Assembly (NCBI RefSeq): GCF_900129325.1
Contig: NZ_FQUP01000001.1
Span: 806,001-870,000 of the forward strand
Direction: 5' to 3'
Source of the DNA: Kaistia soli DSM 19436
GTDB lineage: Bacteria > Pseudomonadota > Alphaproteobacteria > Rhizobiales > Kaistiaceae
Length of the DNA stretch: 64,000 bases
Shown: one piece after another, positions 9,052 to 17,316 of the stretch
Position numbering within the stretch: position 1 is the first letter of the stretch
Layout of the letters: the number at the start of each line of letters is the position of its first letter
The notes under the pieces: generated by a model
What the model was told of the DNA's origin: nothing
Database searches by the model: none
Seen by the model: the letters and a program-made list of their open reading frames with translations, nothing else
Program-made: the position numbers and the translations under genes

Positions 9052-10041
9052 TCAATCGCGGACGGGCTCGTGCGGGGACGTGCTTTCGCCGGCGAGGGCC
9101 TCGACATCGCGCGAGACGGTCGCCCGCTCGCCGACAAGGCCGCGCGGACGAACCAGCAGGATAGCAGCCAGCGCCACGCCGATCGCAACGATCTGCAAGG
9201 CGGCAGCGCGCGCCTGGAAGGCCGGCGCGACGAATGTTCCGACCGCGAGGCTCGACAGACTCCACAATGCCCAGACGATCACGGCGCCGATGAGTGCGCC
9301 GCGATTATTGCCGGAGCCGCCGACGATCAGCATCGCCCAGACCTGGAAGGTCAGGATCGACAGATAGTTGTCCGGCGCGATGAAACCAATGAAATGCGCC
9401 TGCATGGCCCCGGCAAGGCCCATGATGGCGCCGCCGAGCGCGAAGGCCTGCAGGCGGTGGAAATTGACGTTCTTGCCGAGCGATGCCGCAGCGGCCTCGT
9501 CCTCGCGGATGGCGCGCAGCACGCGCCCCCAGGGGCTGCGGGTCAGCGTTTCGAGGATCAGGAAGAGGCCGAGCACCACGAAGCCGGTCAGCGCCAGATT
9601 GGCGGCGTTGAAGGCGATCGGCGTCTCGGCAAGGCTCGAAAACGGCCGCGGGATGAAGGCGATGCCAAACGGGCCGCCGGTCAGCGCCGTCGCGTTCAAC
9701 GCGATGACCTGGATCGTGACCGCGATCCCGAACGTCGTCATCGCGAGGTAGTCGGCACGAAGACGCAGCGTCGCGAGCCCAACCAGCGCGGCCGCTGCGC
9801 CGGCGACCAGCATCGCGGCGAGCCATCCGGCAAGGATCGGCCAGCCGAAGCCGCCGATCCGGTCGGCGGCATCGGGCGTCGTCAGGATGGCGGAGACATA
9901 GGCACCGATCGCCGCGAAGCCGGCGACGCCGACATTGAACAGGCCCGTCTGGCCCCATTGCACATTGAGGCCAAGGCAGAGCACGCCGAAGATGAGCGCG
10001 TTGACGAGAAAGAAGGCGCCATAGCCGAGAAGATCGATCAT
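9052..10041 (-). CDS. Branched-chain-amino-acid-type ABC permease, LivM family
   Basis: A 329-residue inner-membrane permease. It starts MIDLLGYGAFFLVNAL and shows LivM landmarks: 'NVQWGQTGLFNVG', 'RLRADYLAMTTFG', 'NYLSILTFQVWAMLIVGG' and 'GALIGAVI'. About ten hydrophobic segments are present. The ATG at 10041 overlaps the livH-type stop by 4 bp; the apparent extension upstream to 10821 is antisense reading of the neighbour. The C-terminal tail (about residues 295-329) is unusually long and polar. It pairs with the LivH-type protein for hydrophobic amino-acid-type (HAAT) uptake, though the actual ligand is unknown. Confidence 0.92.
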   Translation of the reverse strand: MIDLLGYGAFFLVNALIFGVLCLGLNVQWGQTGLFNVGVAGFAAIGAYVSAILTTPDAADRIGGFGWPILAGWLAAMLVAGAAAALVGLATLRLRADYLAMTTFGIAVTIQVIALNATALTGGPFGIAFIPRPFSSLAETPIAFNAANLALTGFVVLGLFLILETLTRSPWGRVLRAIREDEAAAASLGKNVNFHRLQAFALGGAIMGLAGAMQAHFIGFIAPDNYLSILTFQVWAMLIVGGSGNNRGALIGAVIVWALWSLSSLAVGTFVAPAFQARAAALQIVAIGVALAAILLVRPRGLVGERATVSRDVEALAGESTSPHEPVRD

Positions 10042-10946
10042 CCCTCGCGAACTCCGAAGAGGCCACGCGGGCGCACCAGCAGCATCGCGATGAGCAGCAC
10101 GAAGGCAACGGCGGAGCGATATTCCGAGCCGATCAGCTGCACGGCGCCCGCCTCGGCGACGCCGACGATGAGGCCGCCGATGATGGCGCCCCAGACGCTG
10201 CCGATGCCGCCGAGAATCGCGGCGGCAAAGAGCGGCAGCAGCAGGTCGAATCCCATCTGCGGCCTGATCTGCACCGTGAGGCCCAGCATGATGCCCGAGA
10301 CACAGGCGAGCGCCCCGCCGATCAGCCAGGTGGCGCGGATGACGGCGGCGACGTCGATGCCGACGACGCGGGCGAGCGCCGGATTCTCGCTCACCGCCCG
10401 CATCGAACGGCCGATATGGGTGCGCGTCAGCAGAAGATGCATCGCGATGACGACGACGAGGGCGAGGCCCATCATCGCCGCCTGATCCGGCGTCACGCGG
10501 ATGCCAAGGCCGACCGGGATGGCGATCTGGATGGCGCGGCTGAAATAGGCCGGCTCGGAGGTGAACAGGAACTCCAGCATCGCCCGCAGCGCCAGCGACG
10601 CGCCGAAGCTCGCGATGACCATGACGATGCCATGGCCCGTCCGCCGCAACGGCTTGAACAGGGCCGCGTCGAGGAGGAGTGCCAGCAGCCCGGTCAGCGC
10701 CATGGCGAGGAGCCCGCCAACGATGAGCGGCCAGCCGAACGAAAACGGCATGAAACGCGCCGCCGGGCCAATCCAGCCGGTCAGCGCACCGACGGTGCCG
10801 AGCGCCAGATAGGCCCCCCAAGAGATGAAGTCGCCATGCGTGAAGTTCGAGAAGCGCAGGATCGAGTAGGTCAGCGTCAGCCCGACGGCGCCGAGCCCGA
10901 TCAGCGCGCCGGCAAAGAGACCATCGGCGAGGAATTGCAGGCTCAT
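10038..10946 (-). CDS. Branched-chain-amino-acid-type ABC permease, LivH family
   Basis: A 302-residue permease. The N-terminus 'LQFLADGLFAGALIGLGAVGLTLTYSILRFSNFTHGD' region and 'RAVSENPALARVVGIDV' are hallmark LivH segments, and the C-terminus ends RPRGLFGVREG, as usual. It overlaps the upstream livF-type gene and the downstream livM-type gene by 4 bp each, so translation of the whole run is coupled. It provides one half of the membrane channel. Confidence 0.93.
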   Translation of the reverse strand: MSLQFLADGLFAGALIGLGAVGLTLTYSILRFSNFTHGDFISWGAYLALGTVGALTGWIGPAARFMPFSFGWPLIVGGLLAMALTGLLALLLDAALFKPLRRTGHGIVMVIASFGASLALRAMLEFLFTSEPAYFSRAIQIAIPVGLGIRVTPDQAAMMGLALVVVIAMHLLLTRTHIGRSMRAVSENPALARVVGIDVAAVIRATWLIGGALACVSGIMLGLTVQIRPQMGFDLLLPLFAAAILGGIGSVWGAIIGGLIVGVAEAGAVQLIGSEYRSAVAFVLLIAMLLVRPRGLFGVREG

Positions 10947-11701
10947 GGCGCGCTCCTCCCCACTACGCTGGCATCGGCGCCGCCAAGGCCGAGATAATGC
11001 TCGGCGATATCGGGATCGGCCGCGAGCGCCGCCGCGGAACCTTCATGGCGGTTGCGGCCATCGGCCAGGATATAGGCGCGGTCGGCGATCGCGAGCGCAG
11101 CGCGGGCGTTCTGCTCGACCATCAGGATCGTGACGCCACTGGCGCGGATTTCCACCAGCTTGGCGAAGACGTCGCGGACCAATTTCGGCGAAAGCCCGGC
11201 CGAGGGCTCGTCGAGCATCAGCACGTGCGGCTCGATCATCAGCGCGCGGGCGACGGCCAGCATCTGGCGCTGCCCACCGGAAAGGCGTCCGGCGGCGAGC
11301 CCGCGCTGGCGGGCAAGGTCCGGGAAAAGCTCCAACATCGCGGCGAGGCGCGCGGCGCGGACGGACGCTGGCGCGACATGGCCCGCGAGGACGAGATTTT
11401 CCTCGACGCTCATGGTGGTGAACACATTCTCGGTCTGCGGCACGAAGGCGAGGCCGAGGCGCACCATCCTGTGCGCGGCCGTCTGCGTGATCTCGGCACC
11501 GGCGAGCGTCACGGTGCCGCGCGCGATCGGGACGAGACCGGCGATCGCTTTCATCAGGGTCGACTTTCCGGCCCCGTTCGGACCGAGCAGCACGACGATC
11601 TCGCCGCGGCCGACGGTGACGCTGGCGCCCTTGACGATCGGCAGGCCCGGCTCATAGCCGGCCTCGATCCCGTGCGCGACGAGGGCAGGAACCCCTGTCA
11701 T
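10943..11701 (-). CDS. HAAT-family ABC ATP-binding protein, LivF type
   Basis: A 252-residue ATPase: Walker A GPNGAGKST (about residue 39), signature LSGGQRQML, Walker B VLMLDEPSAGLSP and switch histidine replaced by the LivF-typical 'MVEQNARAAL', which has Gln in place of His. The 'FVPQTENVFTTMSVEENL' Q-loop region is also LivF-like. Both ends overlap neighbours by 4 bp. Confidence 0.93.
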   Translation of the reverse strand: MTGVPALVAHGIEAGYEPGLPIVKGASVTVGRGEIVVLLGPNGAGKSTLMKAIAGLVPIARGTVTLAGAEITQTAAHRMVRLGLAFVPQTENVFTTMSVEENLVLAGHVAPASVRAARLAAMLELFPDLARQRGLAAGRLSGGQRQMLAVARALMIEPHVLMLDEPSAGLSPKLVRDVFAKLVEIRASGVTILMVEQNARAALAIADRAYILADGRNRHEGSAAALAADPDIAEHYLGLGGADASVVGRSAP

Positions 11702-12456
11702 GCCACAGCCCCGCCGAGATAGGCGTCGACGACGCGGGGATCGCGCGCCATGACCTCAGGCGCGCCACGGCCGAGCACGCGCCCCTCGGCCATCACGATC
11801 ACCTCGCCGCAGAGGCGCGCGACGAGATCCATATTGTGCTCGATGATCAGGAAGGTGATGCCGGTGCGGTTGATAGCTTCGATCCGCGCCATGATGATTT
11901 CCAGCAGCGCCGGATTGACGCCGGCCGCCGGCTCGTCGAGCAGGATCAGCCTCGGCTCGGCCATCAGCACGCGGGCGAGTTCCAGCAGCTTGCGCTGCCC
12001 GCCGGACAGCGCCTTGGCCGGCAGCCGCTCGACCTTGGCGAGATCGACGAAGGCGACGATCTCGCGGGCCCGCGCGATGTTGGCCTGTTCCTGCCGACGC
12101 ACCGAAGCGCGCGCGAAGAGGTTCGCGAGCATGCGCTCGCCGGGCTGCGCCCGCGCGGCGACGAGCACGTTTTCCAGCACCGACATCTCGCCAAAGGGCT
12201 TCGGAATCTGAAAGGTGCGGGCGAGACCCGCGGCGACGCGCCGGTGCGCCGGCTCATGTTCGATCGCCCGGCCGCCGAGGCGGATCGCGCCGGCGGTCGG
12301 CTGCAAGGTGCCGGCGATCAGGTTGAAAGTCGTGGTTTTGCCGGCGCCGTTCGGCCCGATGAGCCCGACGATCGCTCCGGCGGGAACGGCGAAGCTTACA
12401 TCGTCGACCGCGCGGAAGCCGTCGAAGGACTTGGAAACCGATTGCACTTCGAGCAT
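11698..12456 (-). CDS. HAAT-family ABC ATP-binding protein, LivG type
   Basis: A 252-residue ATPase starting MLEVQSVSKSFDGFRAVDDV. Walker A is GPNGAGKTT, signature LSGGQRKLLEL, Walker B LILLDEPAAGVNP, with 'IEHNMDLVARLC' after it (LivG keeps the switch His). The start at 12456 is chosen because the domain begins there; further upstream the frame runs through the intergenic region and the antisense of the next gene. It is the first gene of the leftward transporter operon and faces the TIGR04076 gene across a 138-bp divergent promoter region. Confidence 0.93.
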   Translation of the reverse strand: MLEVQSVSKSFDGFRAVDDVSFAVPAGAIVGLIGPNGAGKTTTFNLIAGTLQPTAGAIRLGGRAIEHEPAHRRVAAGLARTFQIPKPFGEMSVLENVLVAARAQPGERMLANLFARASVRRQEQANIARAREIVAFVDLAKVERLPAKALSGGQRKLLELARVLMAEPRLILLDEPAAGVNPALLEIIMARIEAINRTGITFLIIEHNMDLVARLCGEVIVMAEGRVLGRGAPEVMARDPRVVDAYLGGAVA

Positions 12457-12487
12457 GCGTGCGCCAGACCAGAGGCGGGAGCGTGGC

Positions 12488-12502
12488 GGGCCGGTCCGGC
12501 CC
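12488..12502. promoter_or_regulatory. GC-rich palindrome between divergent operons
   Basis: GGGCCGG-T-CCGGCCC is a perfect 7+7 bp inverted repeat 32 bp from the livG-type start and 93 bp from the TIGR04076 start. Its position in the only non-coding segment between the two wings of the locus makes it a candidate operator, but short GC palindromes arise easily at this base composition. Confidence 0.3.
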
Positions 12503-12594
12503 CTCGCGTTCCCTTCTACATGGCCCGGCCCAACTCTCAAGGGCCCAATCGCCAGGCTGCCTTGCCAGCCGGCGATCAGACGATGCGGGGAGCG

Positions 12595-12948
12595 ATGAGC
12601 GGGGCGGCCGACGATCACTTCGAACTTTACGACCTCCGCGTCGAAGTCGTGGCGCCGCCGGGCGCCCGGCTCTATTGCGGCGCCGCGGTCGGAGACTTTT
12701 TCGAGCTGCACGGCGAGATGCTGCATCTGCCCCCGGGGCAAGGCCTCTCTATCTATTCGCTTGCCTCGGTGCTGCCCCTGCTCGCCGCCAAGCAGCGGCC
12801 GACGCATCCCAATGACTGGATGACGAGCGACGCCGAAATCGCTTGCCCGGACCCCAATTGCCCCTCGCGCCTTCGCATCACGCGCCTTGGCCTTCGCCGC
12901 TTCTCGCATGCGGCGACCACGGCCGTGCCACTGCCGAAGGCCGAATGA
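12595..12948 (+). CDS. TIGR04076 family protein
   Basis: A 117-residue protein. Seen: a short variable N-terminus, then 'YDLRVEVV', 'GDFFELHGEMLHLPPG', 'SIYSLASVLPLLAAKQR', 'NDWM' and a paired-cysteine segment 'IACPDPNCPSRLRITR'. This order matches the small TIGR04076 family, whose function is not established; the CxxxxxC pair could bind a metal. The start at 12595 has GGGGAG just upstream; an ATG at 12583 is an alternative. The stop overlaps the next gene's ATG by 4 bp, placing it first in the rightward operon of the catabolic locus. Confidence 0.8.
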   Translation: MSGAADDHFELYDLRVEVVAPPGARLYCGAAVGDFFELHGEMLHLPPGQGLSIYSLASVLPLLAAKQRPTHPNDWMTSDAEIACPDPNCPSRLRITRLGLRRFSHAATTAVPLPKAE

Positions 12949-14003
12949 AAGACCCGACGATGGATCAGTTCGACCTCGCTCCCGACTATTCGATCTCCCG
13001 CGTCATCCGTGGCGGCTGGCAGCTTGCCGGCGGTCATGGCGCGATCGACCGCACGATGGCGGTCGACGACATGACCGCGTTTGCCGAAGCGGGCATCATC
13101 ACCTTCGACTGTGCCGACATCTATACCGGCGTCGAGGCGATGATCGGGGACTTCCGGATGGCGTATGCCGCCTCGCATGGCAGGGCAGCGCTCGATCGCA
13201 TCCATGTCCACACGAAATGCGTGCCGGATCTCGCGATCCTCGATCGGATCCGCAAATCCGACATGACCGCGATCATCGACCAGTCGCTGAAGCGACTCAA
13301 AATGGAACGGCTCGACCTCGTCCAGTTCCATTGGTGGGATTACGAGGTGCCGCGTTATATCGAGGCGGCCGTCTGGCTCGATGAACTCCGCCGCGAGGGC
13401 AAGATCCGTTTCGTCAGCGGCACCAATTTCGACATCCCGCGCGTCAGGGAAATGCTGGCGGCGGGCGTGCCGCTCCGCACGCTGCAGGTCCAGTACTCCG
13501 TGCTCGATCACCGGCCGGAAAACGGGCTCGTCGCGTTTGCCGCCGCCCATGGCATCAATCTCCTCTGCTATGGCACCGTCGCGGGCGGCTTTCTCGGCGA
13601 GCGCTGGCTCGGCGTGCCAGAACCGTCGGAACCGCTCGAGAACCGATCGCTCACCAAATACAAGCTCATCATCGACGATTTCGGCGGCTGGGCGCTGTTC
13701 CAGGAGTTGCTGGCGGCGCTCGCGCGGGTCGCGGCCCGGCATGACGTCGATATCGCAACGGTGGCGAGCCGGCATGTGCTCGACCGTCCGGGGGTCGCTG
13801 CGGTGATCGTCGGCGCGCGCAACCGCGCCCATCTTCCCCGCAATCTCGCCATCGGCGCTCTTCGCCTGACGGATGCCGACCGCGCCGAGATCGACGCCGT
13901 GCTGGCCCGGCGGCAAGGACCTGAGGGCGATGTCTATACGCTGGAGCGCGACCGCACCGGCCGCCATGGCTCGATCATGAAATACAATCTGAACGCCCAA
14001 TGA
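12945..14003 (+). CDS. Aldo/keto reductase family oxidoreductase
   Basis: A 352-residue TIM-barrel NAD(P)H oxidoreductase. The tetrad residues are in place: Asp and Tyr in 'FDCADIYTGVEAMIG', Lys in 'VHTKCVPD' and His in 'QFHWWDYEVP'. The 'SGTNFD' and 'NQ/QVQYSVLD' strands and the C-terminal 'VAAVIVGARN' cofactor loop are typical. It differs from common AKRs in having HWW rather than HWP after the catalytic His, a feature shared with the second AKR of this locus. The start at 12945 (MKDPTMDQF) overlaps the previous stop; 12960 is the alternative. The substrate is probably an aldehyde, ketone or ketose derived from the transported compound. Confidence 0.9.
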   Translation: MKDPTMDQFDLAPDYSISRVIRGGWQLAGGHGAIDRTMAVDDMTAFAEAGIITFDCADIYTGVEAMIGDFRMAYAASHGRAALDRIHVHTKCVPDLAILDRIRKSDMTAIIDQSLKRLKMERLDLVQFHWWDYEVPRYIEAAVWLDELRREGKIRFVSGTNFDIPRVREMLAAGVPLRTLQVQYSVLDHRPENGLVAFAAAHGINLLCYGTVAGGFLGERWLGVPEPSEPLENRSLTKYKLIIDDFGGWALFQELLAALARVAARHDVDIATVASRHVLDRPGVAAVIVGARNRAHLPRNLAIGALRLTDADRAEIDAVLARRQGPEGDVYTLERDRTGRHGSIMKYNLNAQ

Positions 14004-14419
14004 CCGATCAGCATCCCCTCGTCGCCGCCGCGATCCGCGAGATCGAGGCCTCGCATGACTTTTTTGTCCGCTGGTTTCTCGGGAACGCAAGCGAGGACGA
14101 ATTCGTCCTCTGGCAACGTACAACCGCGCCGGAGTTTCGTCTGACGACCCCCGGCGGCACGATGCTCGCTTTGCCGGAGATCACGACATGGATCGCCGGT
14201 GCGCGTGGCTCGCAGACATCGCGGTTCGAGATCGGCATAGAGGATGTCGAGACGGTCCATGTCAGCGCCGATGCTGTCTTGCTCATCTATGTCGAGCGAC
14301 AGTATCGTGACGGACGCACGACGCGGCGGCAGTCGATGGCGCTGTTCCTCAGGGACGACAGCGCGCCGCGGGGGGTCGTGTGGCGCCATCTGCAGGAAAC
14401 CTGGCTGCAGACGGACTGA
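14000..14419 (+). CDS. SnoaL/NTF2-like (DUF4440-type) protein
   Basis: A 139-residue single-domain protein: a helical N-terminus (HPLVAAAIREIEASHDFFVRWF), then alternating strands ('FRLTTPGG', 'FEIGIEDVETVHVSADAVLLIYVER', 'RRQSMALFLRDD') and a terminal 'WRHLQETWLQ'. This alpha-plus-beta cone order is that of SnoaL-like/NTF2-fold proteins, which act as small isomerases, hydrolases or ligand binders. No catalytic residues can be assigned. It overlaps the aldo/keto reductase stop by 4 bp, so it is co-translated with it. Confidence 0.75.
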   Translation: MTDQHPLVAAAIREIEASHDFFVRWFLGNASEDEFVLWQRTTAPEFRLTTPGGTMLALPEITTWIAGARGSQTSRFEIGIEDVETVHVSADAVLLIYVERQYRDGRTTRRQSMALFLRDDSAPRGVVWRHLQETWLQTD

Positions 14420-14472
14420 TTTCGGAAGCCGGGGGGCAAAGCCCGCGACATAAGCGGCAGGGAGAGTTTTCA

Positions 14473-15756
14473 ATGACATCGATCCGCATGCTGCGCGCCG
14501 CCCTGCTGGGCAGCGTCGTCGCGCTGGCCGCCACGGGCGCCGCGCGCGCCGCCGATTGCGACGTCACCGTCGGCCTCGTCATGGAACTGACGGGTCCGGC
14601 CGGCGAATATGGACAAGCGGGCGCCAAGTCGGTCGAGATGGCGCTTCGCGATCTCAATGATGCCGGCGGCGTGGCGGGGTGCAAGATCGTCACCGACACG
14701 CGCGATTCACAGAGCCAGGGCACGGTCGCGGTCGACGTCGCGACGCAGCTCGTTCAGGTCAAGAAGGTGCCGGTGATCATCGGCGGCATCATCTCGTCGG
14801 TCTCGATCCCGATCCTCACCTCGGTGACCGCGCCGGCCAAGATCCCGCAGGTCTCGCCGGCCTCGTCCTCGCCGACGCTTACCAAGCTCGGCCGCGACGG
14901 CAAGACCAACGGCGTCTTTTTCCGCACCATCACCTCGGATGCGCTGCAGGGCATCGCAGCGGCGAAGTTCGCGGTCGACCAGGGCATCAAGAAGATCGCG
15001 ATCATCAACGTCAACAACGACTTCGGCGTCAACATGGTCAACGAGTTCGCGACCGCCTACAAGGCGCTCGGCGGCGAGATCACCTCGACGACGCCCTATA
15101 ACGAGAAGCAGTCGAGCTACCAGTCCGAAGTGACGGCGGCGCTCGCTTCCTCTCCCGAGGCGCTCTATCTCGTCTCGACACCGGTCGATGGCGCGACGAT
15201 CGCGCGCGCCTGGATCTCGCAGGGTGGACCGCAGAAGTTCCTCTTGAATGATGGCATGAACAGCGCCGAATTCATCAAGAATGTCGGCCCCGAATATCTG
15301 AACGACGCCTATGGCACCTCGTCGGGTACGGACGCGACGGCCTCGACCGACTATTTCAACAAGGAATACAAGGCCTTCTCGGGCCTCGACCCGGCCAGCC
15401 CTGCCGCCGACCGCTCCTATGACGCGGGCGCGATCGTCGGCCTCGCCATCGCCGAGGCGAGCAAGGACACCGGCAAGGCGGACAGCGCCGGCATCCTCAC
15501 CTCGATCCGCAAGGTTCTCGATCCGAAGGGTACGGTCATCCATGCCGGCAAGGACGAGTTCGCCAAGGCGCTCGCCCTCATCAAGGATGGCAAGCCGATC
15601 AAGTATGAGGGCGTGATCGGCCCGGTGACCTTCGACGAGGTTGGCGACATCACCGGTCCGTTCCGCCTGTGGCGGATCCAGAATGGCGAGGTCACCACGG
15701 TCGGCACCATGTCGACCGCCGATATCGACAAGGTCAAGGCGAGCCTCGCTAAGTAA
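14473..15756 (+). CDS. HAAT-family (LivK-type) periplasmic substrate-binding protein
   Basis: A 427-residue type-1 periplasmic binding protein. The signal peptide is MTSIRMLRAALLGSVVALAA with ARA cleavage near residue 27; the mature protein begins 'DCDVTVGLVMELTGPAGEYGQ', the canonical LivK-type opening. Further segments: 'ALRDLNDAGGVAG', 'VPVIIGGIISSVSIPI' and 'GVNMVNEFATAYKALGGEI'. A CxC-spaced pair (about residues 29 and 76) may form the usual disulfide. GGGAGAG lies 7 nt before the ATG. It is almost certainly the receptor for the LivFGHM-type genes on the opposite strand, since neither wing has another receptor or permease set. Confidence 0.92.
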   Translation: MTSIRMLRAALLGSVVALAATGAARAADCDVTVGLVMELTGPAGEYGQAGAKSVEMALRDLNDAGGVAGCKIVTDTRDSQSQGTVAVDVATQLVQVKKVPVIIGGIISSVSIPILTSVTAPAKIPQVSPASSSPTLTKLGRDGKTNGVFFRTITSDALQGIAAAKFAVDQGIKKIAIINVNNDFGVNMVNEFATAYKALGGEITSTTPYNEKQSSYQSEVTAALASSPEALYLVSTPVDGATIARAWISQGGPQKFLLNDGMNSAEFIKNVGPEYLNDAYGTSSGTDATASTDYFNKEYKAFSGLDPASPAADRSYDAGAIVGLAIAEASKDTGKADSAGILTSIRKVLDPKGTVIHAGKDEFAKALALIKDGKPIKYEGVIGPVTFDEVGDITGPFRLWRIQNGEVTTVGTMSTADIDKVKASLAK

Positions 15757-15779
15757 GGCGGCCATCGACCAACCCCTTC

Positions 15780-15804
15780 GGGGCGCCGCAGGCCGCGGCG
15801 CCCC
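15780..15804 (+). terminator. Intercistronic hairpin after the binding-protein gene
   Basis: GGGGCGCCGC, a 5-nt loop, then GCGGCGCCCC: a perfect 10-bp stem in the 70-bp gap between the binding-protein stop and the next start. No T-run follows, so it is more likely an attenuator or a 3' stabiliser that raises binding-protein mRNA over the distal genes than a full terminator. Confidence 0.55.
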
Positions 15805-15826
15805 GCCTGATTCAAGGAGCCGCCCT

Positions 15827-17305
15827 TTGTCCGGACTGTCCACCGTTCCAGCCCGCCTGACGCTTCCGGCCGGCTTTTCGCTGCCGCGCATCGCGACCGG
15901 GCTGTGGCAGATCGCGGATATGGAGCGTGACGGGCGAACGATCGATATCGACGCCGCGGCCGAGGCGATGCTCTCCTATGCCCGCGCAGGCTTCGATGCC
16001 TTCGACATGGCCGACCATTATGGCAGCGCGGAGCTCATCACCGGCCGCTTCCTGAAGCTTGCTAAGGACGACGGCCTGAAGCCGTTCGTCTCGACGAAAT
16101 GGTGTCCGACGCCCGGGCCGATGACGCGCGAGGTCGTGCGCGCCGGCGTGCAGCGCAGCCTCGACCGGCTTGGCGTCGACAGCGTCGACCTGATGCAGTT
16201 CCACTGGTGGAGCTTCGAGCATCCGGCCTATCTCGATGCGCTGGCCGAAATGGAGGTGATGCGTAGCGAAGGCATCATCCGCCATCTCGGGCTGACCAAT
16301 TTCAACACCGATCACCTGGCGCTGGTCGTTCGCAACGGCATCACGATCGCCACCAATCAGGTGTCGTTCTCGCTGCTCGATCGCCGCGCGGCGGACGAGA
16401 TGAGCGCATTCTGCCTTTCGAACGACATCCGCCTGCTCGCCTATGGCACCATGGGCGGCGGCTGGCTCTCGGAGCGCTGGCTCGGCGCGGCGGAGCCGGA
16501 GGGTCCGGCCGATTGGTCGAAGATGAAATATCGCCGCTTCGTCGACGTGATCGGCGGCTGGGACGTGTTGCAGGGCATTCTCGGCGCGGCGTCAGCCATC
16601 GCGCGGAAGCACGGCGTTTCCGTCTCGAATGTCGCCACGCGCTGGGTGCTCGATCATCCGGCCGTGGCAGCCGTCATCATCGGCGCGCGGCTCGGCGAGC
16701 GCGAACACCGCGCCGACAATTTGAAGGCCTTCGACTTCCATCTCGACGCGGAGGACCATGCGCGGCTCGACGCCGCCTTCGCCGCCTCGACGCCGCTGCC
16801 CGGCGATTGCGGCGATGAATATCGGAAGCCACCGTTCCTCACGGCTTCGGGTGATCTCAGCCACCACCTCGCGAGCCAGCCGCAGATCTACAAGGCCGAA
16901 CCGATCCCGGGAAAGCCGGGACGCCTCAGGGTCGATTCCGGCAGCATCTGGGAACCGATCGCCGGCTATTCGCGCGCCGTCCGGATCGGGGAGCGCATCC
17001 TCGTCAGCGGCACGACGGCGACGCATACCGATGGTTCGGTGGTCTGTCCCGGCGACATTGCGGGGCAGACGACCTATATCCTCGACAAGATCGCGGCCTC
17101 GATCACGGCTCTTGGCGGCTCGCTCGACGACGTGATCCGCACGCGCGTTTATCTGAAGAGCGCGAAGGACTGGGAGCCGGCCTCGCGCGTGCATGGCCGG
17201 TTCTTTGGTGCGATCCGTCCGGCAAACACACTGCTGGAAGTTGGCGCGCTTGTCGGGCCCTATGACATCGAGATCGAAGCCGAGGCCGTGGTCGACGCGG
17301 CCTGA
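15827..17305 (+). CDS. Aldo/keto reductase fused to a Rid (YjgF/UK114) domain
   Basis: A 492-residue two-domain protein. Residues about 15-330 form an aldo/keto reductase barrel with tetrad segments 'FDMADHYGSAE', 'VSTKWCPTPG' and 'QFHWWSFEHP'. Residues about 365-492 form a Rid domain ('YSRAVRIGERILVSGTTATH', 'GGSLDDVIRTRVYLKS', 'DIEIEAEAVV'). The Rid domain has PAN where RidA has the catalytic Arg of its PAR motif (about residue 466), so it should not be an ordinary enamine/imine deaminase; the acidic IEIEA strand is kept. The start is a TTG with AAGGAG 8 nt upstream; earlier in-frame ATGs lie inside the binding-protein gene. The fusion suggests a reductase whose unstable product or substrate is handed to the Rid module. 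Confidence 0.88.
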   Translation: MSGLSTVPARLTLPAGFSLPRIATGLWQIADMERDGRTIDIDAAAEAMLSYARAGFDAFDMADHYGSAELITGRFLKLAKDDGLKPFVSTKWCPTPGPMTREVVRAGVQRSLDRLGVDSVDLMQFHWWSFEHPAYLDALAEMEVMRSEGIIRHLGLTNFNTDHLALVVRNGITIATNQVSFSLLDRRAADEMSAFCLSNDIRLLAYGTMGGGWLSERWLGAAEPEGPADWSKMKYRRFVDVIGGWDVLQGILGAASAIARKHGVSVSNVATRWVLDHPAVAAVIIGARLGEREHRADNLKAFDFHLDAEDHARLDAAFAASTPLPGDCGDEYRKPPFLTASGDLSHHLASQPQIYKAEPIPGKPGRLRVDSGSIWEPIAGYSRAVRIGERILVSGTTATHTDGSVVCPGDIAGQTTYILDKIAASITALGGSLDDVIRTRVYLKSAKDWEPASRVHGRFFGAIRPANTLLEVGALVGPYDIEIEAEAVVDAA

Positions 17306-17316
17306 GGGAGAGCGAC

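Noticed and set aside
9052-10821. An apparent 589-residue reading frame joining the LivM-type gene to upstream sequence
   Set aside because: Upstream of 10041 the frame is the out-of-phase shadow of the LivH-type gene, shown by Arg/Ala/His-rich nonsense and a proper 4-bp gene overlap. There is no livH-livM fusion or frameshift.
11698-12909. A 403-residue extension of the LivG-type ATPase
   Set aside because: The extra N-terminus is antisense to the TIGR04076 gene and has no domain; the ATPase fold starts at MLEVQSV (12456).
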